Shown: positions 43,964 to 52,842, counted from the first letter of the stretch. The stretch is 64,000 bases of DNA from Bacteroidota bacterium (GCA_030692515.1 JAUXZS010000020.1:62001-126000), one strand, 5' to 3'. The notes: generated by a model from the letters alone, not told the origin. Made by a program: numbers and translations.

Positions 43964-45307
43964 TTATAATTGATTTAAAATAGCATTTTCAATTTCTACT
44001 GAATCCCATTTAGTTTCAATATTAGGTGTTGTCATTATTTTATCCATAATGGCTTGTTGTTTTTTGCCTTCACTTAAAGCTTTACTATAACGTATGTGTG
44101 GACTATAAGTAACCATGCTGTATAAAGGAATCCATTTGTCAGGATGTTTTTCTGAAAACTTAGCTTCAATTTTTTTCTGAAGCAAAAACTTTGGATCTGC
44201 AGTTTTATCACGCATTTCAATAAAGTTGGCAATAGCTAAATCCGCTATGGCATCGGCATCGGGTTTACGAAGACTTTCATACTCAGGAAAAATCTTATCC
44301 CAATCATCCTTGTGTTTTGTAATTAAATCATTTAAAACTACACAATCTTCGAAACCACAATTCATACCTTGGCCGTAAAATGGAACGATAGCATGGGCTG
44401 CATCTCCAATCAATCCAATTTTATTATCAAAAGTCCACGGAAAACATTTAACTGTAACTAAAGATGAAACCGGGTTATTCATAAAATCTTCAATAAGAGT
44501 TGGCATTAAAGGAACTGCATCAGGAAACTCTTCATTAAAAAATTGAGTTACTTGCTCTTTAGTTTTAATTTTTTCAAATGATTTTTCGCCCTCAAAAGGT
44601 AAAAATAAAGTGCAGGTAAAATTACCATCAGGATTAGGAAGCGCAATCATCATAAAGCTGCCACGAGGCCAAATATGAAGTGCATTTTTTTCCATCAAAA
44701 ACTTACCATTTTCTCCCGGAGGAATAATTAATTCCTTATACCCACAATCAATATAATGTTGTTTATACTCAAACCTATCTGAATGTAATTGCATATTTAA
44801 ACGAGAAGCCGCAAAAGCCCCGTCAGCGCCAAAAATAAGGTCAGACGAAACTGTTTCTATTTTTTTAGTGCTGTTATCTTCGAAAGAAGTTTCAAGTTTA
44901 TTGCGTTCTATATTTATGCAACGCTTATCAAAATGGATTTTTACATTGGGTTGTTCTTCGGCTAAATCCATCAACTTCATGTTAATGTCGGCTCGAGAAA
45001 CAGAGTAAATGGCTTGATTTTCTTTTCCATATGGTTGATATCCTGTTGTTCCATCTTTATGATGAAGAAACCTACCATACATTGGAATAGCTATTTTTTT
45101 AATTTCATCGGCAATACCAACACCTTCTAATCCCTTCCAGCCTCTATCACTAAGTGCAAGATTAATCGATTTTCCGGCCGACATTTGTAACTTTCGCATA
45201 TCAGCCCGACGCTCATAAACATTAACCTTATAGCCTTTTTTAGCTAAATATATTGATACCAAAGAACCCACTAATCCTGCGCCAACTATAGTAACATTTT
45301 TACCCAT
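43964..45307 (-). CDS. kmo: Kynurenine 3-monooxygenase
   Basis: The 447-residue FAD enzyme shows the dinucleotide fold VTIVGAGLVGSLVSIYLAKKG, the ERRADMRK and AGKSINLALSDRGW substrate-region motifs, and IGLIGDAAHAIVPFYGQGMNCGFED. It hydroxylates L-kynurenine using NADPH and oxygen, in tryptophan degradation or NAD synthesis. The length is normal. No other kynurenine-pathway gene is adjacent. A TAAATTTG element (45345-45338) lies about 30 bases upstream. The link to mgtC is positional only. Confidence 0.95.
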   Translation of the reverse strand: MGKNVTIVGAGLVGSLVSIYLAKKGYKVNVYERRADMRKLQMSAGKSINLALSDRGWKGLEGVGIADEIKKIAIPMYGRFLHHKDGTTGYQPYGKENQAIYSVSRADINMKLMDLAEEQPNVKIHFDKRCINIERNKLETSFEDNSTKKIETVSSDLIFGADGAFAASRLNMQLHSDRFEYKQHYIDCGYKELIIPPGENGKFLMEKNALHIWPRGSFMMIALPNPDGNFTCTLFLPFEGEKSFEKIKTKEQVTQFFNEEFPDAVPLMPTLIEDFMNNPVSSLVTVKCFPWTFDNKIGLIGDAAHAIVPFYGQGMNCGFEDCVVLNDLITKHKDDWDKIFPEYESLRKPDADAIADLAIANFIEMRDKTADPKFLLQKKIEAKFSEKHPDKWIPLYSMVTYSPHIRYSKALSEGKKQQAIMDKIMTTPNIETKWDSVEIENAILNQL

Positions 45308-45376
45308 TTTAAAAATTTTAGTTTTATAATATTAGTCCAAATTTATTTAAAAGAAAAATAACAGTTATGATGTTTG

Positions 45377-45985
45377 TCACTTTTTATATTTATCGTGCAT
45401 CATTTCTTTAGAAGCTAACTTAGCAATAGCTTTTTCTATTCTGCTTTTTCTAGTTTCTTCTTTTTTTGCATCTTCTATCCACATATTATATTCCTTTTTG
45501 TGTGAATAAGCTAAGGATTCAAAATAATTTAAAATCCCGGCACTTTTAAATGCCAGCTTTGTATCTGCCGCTATGATTACTGTTTTGTCTTTAGCCTGCA
45601 CCAATATTTTACCTTTTTTATTATTGTCTATAGCTTCAATCAAATATTCAAGTAAAATATCTTCGTTTATTTCTTTAACATCTCTAAATTTTAAGTGTCT
45701 ATTATGCAAATTACCGGGATTTATTTGCAGTATTTTTCTTTTATCTTTTAAAAATGTCCCTTGAAAGAACGCTAAACTGACATGTTTTTGAAAAGCGCCG
45801 AAGCCACAAATCATTCCCTCTAAATAGTAATTTGGTCCCCACTTCCAATCCTCAATTATTTTTGGATCACTCTTTAAAATGATTTTACGAAGACGTTTAC
45901 ATATTTTATTGCTCCAATCGGGCAAATTATCTATGTATTCTGTTACCTTTAAAGAAGCATCTTCTACGTGCTTTGTTGTTGCCAT
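45377..45985 (-). CDS. DUF1801/YdeI-like protein
   Basis: The ATG at 45985 (MATTKHVEDASLKVTEYID) is preferred to the track TTG at 46024, giving 202 residues. The N-terminal half is a DUF1801 domain (DWKWGPNYYLEGMICGFGAFQKHVSLAF), the C-terminal half a YdeI/OmpD-associated helical region (YFESLAYSHKKEYNMWIEDAKKEETR). The function is unknown. The gene is divergent from tilS and their start regions interleave. Confidence 0.85.
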   Translation of the reverse strand: MATTKHVEDASLKVTEYIDNLPDWSNKICKRLRKIILKSDPKIIEDWKWGPNYYLEGMICGFGAFQKHVSLAFFQGTFLKDKRKILQINPGNLHNRHLKFRDVKEINEDILLEYLIEAIDNNKKGKILVQAKDKTVIIAADTKLAFKSAGILNYFESLAYSHKKEYNMWIEDAKKEETRKSRIEKAIAKLASKEMMHDKYKK

Positions 45986-45990
45986 TTTAT

Positions 45991-45998
45991 TACCTTTG
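45991..45998 (+). promoter_or_regulatory. Putative -7 element of tilS, leaderless arrangement
   Basis: TACCTTTG is followed by TTAG and the GTG start of tilS. A TTTG lies only 15 bases upstream. Confidence 0.5.
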
Positions 45999-46002
45999 TT
46001 AG

Positions 46003-47322
46003 GTGCAGAGTAAATTTGAATCAAACATACTTAAAAATCAACTTTTTAGCAAACAACATTCGCTTTTGTTAGCTATTAGCGGAGGTGTAGATTCTGTGGT
46101 ATTAGCACACTTATTAAAAAAAGCCGGTTTCACATTTGCATTAGCTCATTGCAATTTTAAATTAAGAGGGAAAGATAGCGAAGCCGATGAAGCATTTTGT
46201 AAAGCATTGGCTAAAAAATTAGACGTAAAATTTTACACTCAATCTTTTAATACTGAGGCTTACCGTAAAAAAAATAATATAAGCATTCAAATGGCCGCTC
46301 GCGAGTTAAGGTATAATTGGTTTAATGAGGTGTTAAGCAAAAATAAATTCGACTATTTAGCTACAGCTCATCATGCAAATGACCAAATAGAAACCATATT
46401 TATTAATTTGTGTAGAGGAACTGGTATTAATGGTTTAAAAGGGATTCCTCAAAAAACTGAAAACATTGTTAGACCGCTTTTAAATTTTACAAAAGAAGAA
46501 ATCTCGACATTTGCGAAAAAAGAAAAAATAAAATATAGAACTGATGAAAGTAATTTGGAAGCCAAGTATGAACGTAATTTTTTACGTTTAAAAGTAATTC
46601 CAAAATTAAAAGAACTACATCCAAATATTGAGCAAACATTTTTAAACAATGTTGCCAACTTTAAAGAAGAAGCTGAGATTATATCTGATTTTTTAGAACA
46701 TAAAACCAAACAGTTGTTATCTAAAAAAGCTGAATTGCTAAGCTTAAATAAAAATCTATTAAAAACGGAAAAACAAATTACAACGGTCCTTCATTATATT
46801 TTAGAACCATTTGGCTTTAATCATGCGCAAATAGCAGACATTAAAACTAATATAACCGAGAATGGTGAAGCCGGTAGATTATTTTACACATCAACACACA
46901 CATTAACTATTGATAGAGACTTTATTTTCATTAAACAAAATACAAGTGATAATTTTAAATCGACAAGTATTAAATCGATGAGTGATTTAAAAAAATCAAA
47001 GTTATTTGTGATTGAAAAAATAAAACACTTTGATAAAGTAAAAAATAATGAATTAGTAATTGAAGACGAAAAGCTCATTTTTCCCTTAACCGTAAGAACA
47101 GCAAAAACAGGAGATAAGTTTAAACCCTTTGGTATGAATGGATTTAAACTATTAAGTGATTATTTTAAAGATCAAAAATTAAATGCTTTTGATAAGCAAA
47201 ACTGCCAACTGCTTGAAAATGGAAATAAAGAGATTATTTGGGTTATAGGCTACCGCAGCGATGATAGATATAAAATTTCAGATAAAAGTAAAAACCTGTT
47301 AAAACTAAGTTTAGTTGATTAA
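46003..47322 (+). CDS. tilS: tRNA(Ile)-lysidine synthase
   Basis: The 439-residue enzyme converts C34 of the CAU-anticodon tRNA-Ile to lysidine so that it reads AUA. The ATP pyrophosphatase P-loop SGGVDS is at residues 26-31. LAHCNFKLRGKDSEADE, AARELRYNWF, ATAHHANDQIETIFINLCRGTGINGLKG and RNFLRLKVIPKL are family motifs, followed by the C-terminal TilS domain (KPFGMNGFKLLSDYFKDQK). The start is GTG, four bases after TACCTTTG. The downstream membrane gene overlaps its stop. Confidence 0.95.
   Translation: MQSKFESNILKNQLFSKQHSLLLAISGGVDSVVLAHLLKKAGFTFALAHCNFKLRGKDSEADEAFCKALAKKLDVKFYTQSFNTEAYRKKNNISIQMAARELRYNWFNEVLSKNKFDYLATAHHANDQIETIFINLCRGTGINGLKGIPQKTENIVRPLLNFTKEEISTFAKKEKIKYRTDESNLEAKYERNFLRLKVIPKLKELHPNIEQTFLNNVANFKEEAEIISDFLEHKTKQLLSKKAELLSLNKNLLKTEKQITTVLHYILEPFGFNHAQIADIKTNITENGEAGRLFYTSTHTLTIDRDFIFIKQNTSDNFKSTSIKSMSDLKKSKLFVIEKIKHFDKVKNNELVIEDEKLIFPLTVRTAKTGDKFKPFGMNGFKLLSDYFKDQKLNAFDKQNCQLLENGNKEIIWVIGYRSDDRYKISDKSKNLLKLSLVD
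46022..46053 (-). promoter_or_regulatory. Putative promoter of the DUF1801/YdeI-like gene
   Basis: On the minus strand TTTG (46053-46050), 20 bases, then TATGTTTG (46029-46022). It lies inside the tilS coding start, so its leader crosses the tilS promoter. Confidence 0.45.
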
Positions 47323-47854
47323 AAACGAAATATTATTTGAAGAGAAACAATACATGGGGCATAATCGCCTTAGTATTGTTATTCGCTCATTAATTACTTT
47401 GTTTTGTTTTGTTGCTTATTATTGGAGCGAAAATCCAAAGCCTGTTCAACTTTCTTTTGTAAAAATTGGGTCGTACCCTATCGAAAATACAAATGAATCG
47501 GGTTTAATATTTTTTATTATTGGAGTTTGCATTTTAATATTTTCTACCGTACTAACTTATATCCTACATATACAAACTAAAGTTTATAACGGTTTTTTAA
47601 TTTTAGATGGCTTTTGGACAGCAAGAAAAGTAAAAATTGACCTAAAAAATATTGTATCCATGCGAAAGAGTCGTTACAAAAAAAATATGCTTCGGCGGGC
47701 TGTTTATAACTTACATAACAAGGGGGTTATTCGTTTTTATACAAGCGGCGAAGAATTTATTGAATTAGTTGATAATGATGGCTTTACATACAGAATCGGA
47801 AGTCAAAAGACTCAGGAATTATTTAAAACTTTAAAAAAGCAAATTAATAATTAA
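47315..47854 (+). CDS. Two-helix membrane protein with PH-like domain, function unknown
   Basis: The 179-residue form starts at TTG, overlapping the tilS stop by eight bases (TTGATTAA), the same geometry as in the lptF/G operon. The ATG at 47354 (MGHNRLSIVIRSL) is the alternative and would leave 166 residues. Two membrane helices (about residues 20-40 and 63-88) are followed by a small beta-rich cytoplasmic domain (VYNGFLILDGFWTARKVKIDL). I do not recognise a named family. Confidence 0.75.
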   Translation: MIKNEILFEEKQYMGHNRLSIVIRSLITLFCFVAYYWSENPKPVQLSFVKIGSYPIENTNESGLIFFIIGVCILIFSTVLTYILHIQTKVYNGFLILDGFWTARKVKIDLKNIVSMRKSRYKKNMLRRAVYNLHNKGVIRFYTSGEEFIELVDNDGFTYRIGSQKTQELFKTLKKQINN

Positions 47855-47931
47855 CAACTGCAACCTTTTACCTTTTTTAACGTTTCATATAGCGTAATAG
47901 TTTAATAGTAATTTTTTAATAATTAAATCCG

Positions 47932-48219
47932 ATGGTTATTGCTAGCTTTCAACCAATAGAAAAAGAACAAATTGAGAATTTAAAATTTCCAGCAACTGAA
48001 GTTTTAAACGACATTATGCAAATAAAAGAAAGACGAGAAGAGCTTGATAGAGCCTTAACTTTAGGAAATTTAGAGCAGTTTAAAATTAGAATTTATTTTG
48101 AAGATGATATATCCTGTAAGGTTGTTGAAACAACTGTTTGGGGGGTAACTGATAAAAGAGTTATTTTAAAACAAGGGGTGGTTATCCCTATTCATCGTGT
48201 ACATTCTGTAAGACTTTAA
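47932..48219 (+). CDS. Small conserved protein, function unknown
   Basis: The 95-residue soluble protein has a helical N-terminal half (EVLNDIMQIKERREELDRAL) and a beta-rich C-terminal half (VVETTVWGVTDKRVILKQGVVIPIHRVHSV). I recall similar small proteins in many Bacteroidota but no assigned function. Its stop codon overlaps the cdsA stop by three of four bases in convergent orientation. A TACCTTTT stretch near 47871 may be its promoter. Confidence 0.75.
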   Translation: MVIASFQPIEKEQIENLKFPATEVLNDIMQIKERREELDRALTLGNLEQFKIRIYFEDDISCKVVETTVWGVTDKRVILKQGVVIPIHRVHSVRL

Positions 48220-49061
48220 AGCTTAAAAAAAGCATAAACAAAAGGCGATACAAAAATTAAACTATCAAATCTATCCAAAACACCTCCGTGGCCTGGCATG
48301 ATGCTACCACTATCTTTAATTCCGGCTTCTCTTTTTAATTTACTTTCAACCAAATCGCCAATTGTAGCCAATATAGGAATAGCTATTCCTAAGGTAGGCC
48401 AGATATGATTTTCTAATTTAAAGATAAGCGTATTAAAAGCAAAACTTAAGGTAAAGGTTATTAGAACCCCAATAATTGTTCCTTCCCAGGTTTTTCCTGG
48501 AGAAACACGCTCTATCATCTTATTTTTACCAAATAAACTGCCGCCTAAATAAGCAAAAGTATCGTTACTCCAAATTAAAAAAATAATTCCTAAAATTAAT
48601 TCAGGCTCAAAATCACTATTTGTATTTAAAACTGTTTGATTTAATAGCGCAAAAGGCAATACAGCATAAATTATTCCCCCAATAGTAAAGGTTGTACTTT
48701 GAATAGCATTTTCATTTCTTGTAAATAAAGCAACAGAGAACAAAATAAATGGGCCTATAATTATTAATGGTAAAATAACTCCAGTGATTTTATAAATAAT
48801 TAATTCGGTTGATGATGTTAGGTTACTAAAACTAACAAAAAAGAAATAAGTTAAGATTCCAATTAAAAAACCAACTATTTTTAATGGTTTTGCCCCCAAT
48901 TTCTCAGCAATTTTATAAAATTCATTCAAGCCTATCATTGAAACCGCAAAAAAGAAAATCGTAAAAGAAAGGTAATTCCAATAAACACAACCAATCAAAA
49001 GCACAACAAAAACTGCTGCGCTCATACTTCGGGTTGCTAATGTTTTTAAATTTAAGGCCAT
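48216..49061 (-). CDS. cdsA: Phosphatidate cytidylyltransferase
   Basis: The 281-residue membrane protein makes CDP-diacylglycerol from phosphatidate and CTP. The C-terminal signature SKLKREAGIKDSGSIMPGHG with the following VLDRFDS is complete, and LIWSNDTFAYLGGSLFGKNKM is also typical. About eight membrane helices are seen. It is monocistronic in context, divergent from marC. Confidence 0.94.
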   Translation of the reverse strand: MALNLKTLATRSMSAAVFVVLLIGCVYWNYLSFTIFFFAVSMIGLNEFYKIAEKLGAKPLKIVGFLIGILTYFFFVSFSNLTSSTELIIYKITGVILPLIIIGPFILFSVALFTRNENAIQSTTFTIGGIIYAVLPFALLNQTVLNTNSDFEPELILGIIFLIWSNDTFAYLGGSLFGKNKMIERVSPGKTWEGTIIGVLITFTLSFAFNTLIFKLENHIWPTLGIAIPILATIGDLVESKLKREAGIKDSGSIMPGHGGVLDRFDSLIFVSPFVYAFFKL

Positions 49062-49136
49062 TTGATTTCTATAAAGAACAAAAATAGGATAATTTTATTT
49101 GTTTGCGTTTTATTAACGAATATACAGCATGCCAAA

Positions 49137-49169
49137 TTGCAAAAACAAATTAAAATAACACTAATTTTG
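49137..49169 (+). promoter_or_regulatory. Putative promoter of marC, leaderless arrangement
   Basis: TTG (49137-49139), 22 bases, then TAATTTTG (49162-49169), CTGC and the marC ATG. Confidence 0.52.
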
Positions 49170-49173
49170 CTGC

Positions 49174-49836
49174 ATGTTTGAAACATCTGTTTTTTTAACC
49201 ATCCTAATTGGATTATTCTCACTAATTAATCCTCTTGGTGGATTGCCGGTGTATATTAGTCTTACACAGGATATGACTGAAGAAAACAAACTAAAAACGC
49301 TAAAAAAAACATGTACCTATATTATTCTTGTATGTGTTGTTTCATACTTTATTGGTGTTTATCTGCTTAATTTTTTTGGAATAACTATTCCTGCTCTAAG
49401 AGTAGCTGGGGGGTTGGTTATTTTTCGTTCGGGCTGGCAGCTTTTAAATGTTAAGCACAAAAAAGAAATTTCCGGAAAAATAAAAGAAGAAAGCGATAAA
49501 AAGGATGATATTTCATTTTCACCATTAGCCATGCCTTTACTGGCAGGGCCAGGATCAATGTCGTTTTTAATAACATTATATGCTGGTAGAAACGATGATT
49601 GGCATAAAGCCATTTGGCAAGACGTTGCTGCTATAATTGCTATTATTATTGTTTCGTTTTCTATTTATTTTATTTTTAAATACGCACCAAGACTAATGAA
49701 ATACGCGGGACAAGCGGGTTTAACATCACTTTCAAAAATAATGGGCTTTTTGGTAATTGGTATTGGAGTACAAATGATTATTTCGAGTGTTGCCCAAGTG
49801 GTAAAAAATATTTTTTTGGAGTTACAGCAGCTTTAA
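49174..49836 (+). CDS. MarC family integral membrane protein
   Basis: The 220-residue protein has six membrane helices with the MarC pattern: FSLINPLGGLPVYISLT, GITIPALRVAGGLVIFRSGWQLL and the re-entrant repeat PLAMPLLAGPGSMSFLITL. The family was once linked to multiple antibiotic resistance without firm support; the transported compound is unknown. A Lys/Glu-rich loop lies at residues about 95-112. Confidence 0.9.
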   Translation: MFETSVFLTILIGLFSLINPLGGLPVYISLTQDMTEENKLKTLKKTCTYIILVCVVSYFIGVYLLNFFGITIPALRVAGGLVIFRSGWQLLNVKHKKEISGKIKEESDKKDDISFSPLAMPLLAGPGSMSFLITLYAGRNDDWHKAIWQDVAAIIAIIIVSFSIYFIFKYAPRLMKYAGQAGLTSLSKIMGFLVIGIGVQMIISSVAQVVKNIFLELQQL

Positions 49837-49869
49837 TAATTGAATTTAAAGTTCAGTTAAAAAAAATAT

Positions 49870-50133
49870 TTACTGTACCTGTAAATAAATTTTGATATCA
49901 GAAAGCTTTTGAGAAATAGTTTTTAATTCATCATCTATTTCAATAATAAATGGTTCATCTTTGGTTATTTTTAAAGAATAGTTAAGTGCATCTGCTCTAT
50001 TTTTAAAAGGGTAAAGTACCACAGCCTCCTCTGTCTCTTTTTTGAAAAAATTTGTAAAAAAGAAGCAATATCCCTCTTTTTTTAAAGCTTCGCAATCGGC
50101 AAAATCAAATATTTTTAAATCTTCTGGAAACAA
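49870..50133 (-). CDS. Small hypothetical protein, TTG or other non-ATG start
   Basis: The ORF codes for 87 residues from TTG (FPEDLKIFDFADCEALKK). I do not recognise the family. It has mixed helix and strand with aromatic clusters (YCFFFTNFFKK) and a balanced charge that looks coding. The frame stays open for nine codons upstream of the TTG, encoding NRCSFCPFN with a CxxC, but no ATG, GTG or TTG lies there. It is convergent with marC. Confidence 0.55.
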   Translation of the reverse strand: MFPEDLKIFDFADCEALKKEGYCFFFTNFFKKETEEAVVLYPFKNRADALNYSLKITKDEPFIIEIDDELKTISQKLSDIKIYLQVQ

Positions 50134-50382
50134 ATTAAATGGGCAAAATGAACATCTGTTAATTTATTAATTCATTTCCAATTCTTATTGATGAATTTGT
50201 GTAAAGCCCGTTTAAGTTTACCAATCCTTATTTTTGATTTGTAGCTGAGTAAAACAAAATTTTATTTATCTAATAAAAAAAATGTTAATTTAGATACATC
50301 AAAAACATACAAAAAATTCCTGCACTCAATTAATCTTATTTTACTTGTTTTATACTATTACATATAATTAAAAGCTAAAAAT

Positions 50383-51096
50383 ATGTTACGAGCTATTATT
50401 ATTGATGACGAACCAATTGGTATAAACACTTTAAAAATATTAATTGAGCGTTTAGATTTAGATGTTTTTATAGTGGCAACTTCTAGTGAGCCAGAAAAAG
50501 GAATTGAATTAATTGAATCCTTTCATCCGGATGTGATTTTTTTAGATGTAAACATGCCTAAATTAAATGGTTTTGAATTATTGGATAAATTAATTTTTAA
50601 AGATTTTAAACTAGTATTCACTACTGCACATCAAGAATATGCTCTTAAAGCTATTAAAAATAAAGCCTTTGATTATCTATTAAAACCTATTGATTCGAAC
50701 GACTTAAAAACGTGTATAGAATCTATAATAAACGCTTACTCCAAAAAAGACAATAACACTATCAAACAAAGAAGCCTTATTGAAATTGCTGTAAACGATG
50801 GTGTTGTTATTTTAAAACAAAACCAAATTATCAGACTTGAAGCCTCGGGGAGTTATACTGTAATTTATTTAAAAGATGGCGTTAAGCACACTGCTTCAAA
50901 AAATTTAAAACATTTTGAGTCGCTATTAGACCCTACAATTTTTAATAGATGTCATTTATCTCACATCATTAATTTAAATGAAATGACAAAATTAATAAGT
51001 TCTGATGGTTACTTTGCTTTAATGAGCGACCAATCTCAACCGGAGGTGGGTAAAAAACAAAAAGATATTTTATTAGAAAAATTAAAGAGTATTTAA
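50383..51096 (+). CDS. LytTR-type response regulator
   Basis: The 237-residue protein has a CheY-like receiver (acidic IIIDDEP at residues 6-11, phospho-acceptor D55 in VIFLDVNMP, K101 in YLLKPID) and a C-terminal LytTR DNA-binding domain (residues about 130-235, with EASGSYTVIYLKDG and FNRCHLSHIINLN). It binds direct-repeat promoters in known relatives. No sensor kinase is adjacent; LytS/LytT-type membrane kinases often lie elsewhere. Confidence 0.93.
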   Translation: MLRAIIIDDEPIGINTLKILIERLDLDVFIVATSSEPEKGIELIESFHPDVIFLDVNMPKLNGFELLDKLIFKDFKLVFTTAHQEYALKAIKNKAFDYLLKPIDSNDLKTCIESIINAYSKKDNNTIKQRSLIEIAVNDGVVILKQNQIIRLEASGSYTVIYLKDGVKHTASKNLKHFESLLDPTIFNRCHLSHIINLNEMTKLISSDGYFALMSDQSQPEVGKKQKDILLEKLKSI

Positions 51097-51107
51097 AGGA
51101 GATTTAT

Positions 51108-52403
51108 TTATTTTTTAGCTATCTCAATAAATTCAATATAAAACTTTTTCATATCCTCATTAAAAGTATCGTTATGAAAAACAGATATTAATTGACCATT
51201 ATATTTTTTCACTTCATTTATAATTGGTAAAGCTAAATCCATTAGCGTTTTATTTTCTTTTAAAGAAAAATATTTTAAAGTACTTTCTGCAACACAAAAA
51301 GAATTAATAGTTAATGGCGTTAATAATTCGTTTTCTAAATTATACCAATTAAAAGGATAACAATAAGATGCCCTGAAACCGTTGTAATTAGTATAACCCA
51401 TCGAAAAATCTTCTTCTATTCCCGCCTTTAATAAATTATGATAGGTTTGAGGGAATTTTAACATCGAAAAATGTTGTCTGTTATAAATCACCGGTGAATG
51501 AATAATATTTGCAAGGCGGCTTATTTCTATTTTTAATTGTTGGGCTTTACTGTTTGAACCATAAGAAGGATGAATGCCAACCGATGAGTAATCGGCAATA
51601 TTTTTCATTAAAGCTTGGAAATTAAGATTTGTAGCTGCTTGATTTTTATCATTAGGACCATAATCACCCAATAAAAAAAAATAAATGGCCTTAATGTTTT
51701 GTTTTTTATGTACGTCAATTAAGAAAGCGTAGCAATCGTAGGGATCCTTCTTTTGTCCAACAATAACTAAAAATCTTTCTTTAAAACTCTTTAAATTTTT
51801 AGTAATTACATCGTGTAAATACCCAGCAATAGCTCTAACCACACCTTTATGCTTGTACTTAAACGCATTATCTACGTCAATAGTAGATATAAAACTATAC
51901 TGATGTTCCTTAAATTTTAAATTAGGATATAACTCATTTAAACAAAGCTGTAATTTATTGATCCATAAATTAATTAACGGCGTATCAATAAAATCATATT
52001 GATAGGCCAAACTGGATTTATAGTTAAAGCGATTATGTTTATCTGTTTTAAAAGGTAAATACTCTTCAAAACGAGTTAACAACCAAAAAGAAGCCCCAAA
52101 TAAATCAAAAGGTATTGTTGTATTGTGCCCTTTAAAGAATATTTTCTGAAATACTTCATGATTACTTACTTCTATTGGATAATCTTTTATACCGACATCA
52201 AATAAAATAGGATGAGGTTTAATAGACAAACAATTTTCAACTTTTACATCAGAATAATTAATTTTTGGTAATGAAGAATTAATAAATTCTTCAAGATTAA
52301 TTGTTAATAATACATCTAAACCCAAAGCATCACTTAATAATGTTTTTAAAACATAATGCAGTCGATTGCTTTTTTTAGCCGAGTATACAATAATAGAATT
52401 GAT
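51108..52403 (-). CDS. Polysaccharide-deacetylase-family protein with non-canonical start
   Basis: The ORF track starts at TTG 52325, but the frame is open upstream to 52412, and the added residues IIVYSAKKSNRLHYVLKTLL match the normal N-terminus of this Bacteroidota family. No ATG, GTG or TTG occurs there; ATC at 52403 or ATT at 52394 are candidates. The core (RFEEYLPF, FISTIDVDNAFKYKHKG, KDPYDCYAFLID, VGIHPSYGS, YNRQHFSMLKFPQTY, SVFHND) is the metal-dependent deacetylase-like NodB fold with Asp-Val-Asp and His residues. It may trim surface glycan; the substrate is unknown. Confidence 0.8.
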   Translation of the reverse strand: MNSIIVYSAKKSNRLHYVLKTLLSDALGLDVLLTINLEEFINSSLPKINYSDVKVENCLSIKPHPILFDVGIKDYPIEVSNHEVFQKIFFKGHNTTIPFDLFGASFWLLTRFEEYLPFKTDKHNRFNYKSSLAYQYDFIDTPLINLWINKLQLCLNELYPNLKFKEHQYSFISTIDVDNAFKYKHKGVVRAIAGYLHDVITKNLKSFKERFLVIVGQKKDPYDCYAFLIDVHKKQNIKAIYFFLLGDYGPNDKNQAATNLNFQALMKNIADYSSVGIHPSYGSNSKAQQLKIEISRLANIIHSPVIYNRQHFSMLKFPQTYHNLLKAGIEEDFSMGYTNYNGFRASYCYPFNWYNLENELLTPLTINSFCVAESTLKYFSLKENKTLMDLALPIINEVKKYNGQLISVFHNDTFNEDMKKFYIEFIEIAKK

Positions 52404-52407
52404 TCGT

Positions 52408-52415
52408 CTAATTTA
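52408..52415 (-). promoter_or_regulatory. Possible -7 element of the deacetylase-like gene
   Basis: TAAATTAG, one mismatch from TAnnTTTG, lies exactly four bases before the ATC codon at 52403. Confidence 0.28.
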
Positions 52416-52470
52416 GATAGGCTACCTTAAAATCCTTTAACTAAGATAAAAAGTTATTGAACGAGCACTG

Positions 52471-52842
52471 TTAATCACAAAGAAGATGCCTAACATAGGG
52501 CCAGAAAACAAAGGAACCTGCAAGCACAGTAAAAATTGAAGCGACTAATACAGCTGCTGCCGAAACATCTTTAATATACTTTATTGTTGGATTTTGTTCT
52601 TTCGAATACAAATCACAGAGTTTTTCTATCGCTGAATTAATTAATTCTAAAGAAGTCACAAACGCGATACAAGCCGAAACAATTAACCACTCATTTACTT
52701 TTATAGAAAAATAAACTCCAGCAAATATTACTAATACTGAAATCATCAACTGTAATTGTAAATTTTTTTCGGTTTTCAATGCTTGAACGCATCCCGAAAA
52801 GGCATAACCAAAAGCGTTTATTCTATCTTTAAGATAACTCAT
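52471..52842 (-). CDS. Diacylglycerol kinase family protein (DgkA-like)
   Basis: The 123-residue protein has three membrane helices and the family motif ELINSAIEKLCDLYSKEQNP followed by IKDVSAAAVLVAS, with the catalytic Glu and metal ligand Glu in place. It phosphorylates diacylglycerol or undecaprenol, as in small prokaryotic kinases. Its ATG overlaps the DUF1361 stop by 14 bases, making it the last gene of the 57.6-52.5 kb membrane-protein run. Confidence 0.9.
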   Translation of the reverse strand: MSYLKDRINAFGYAFSGCVQALKTEKNLQLQLMISVLVIFAGVYFSIKVNEWLIVSACIAFVTSLELINSAIEKLCDLYSKEQNPTIKYIKDVSAAAVLVASIFTVLAGSFVFWPYVRHLLCD

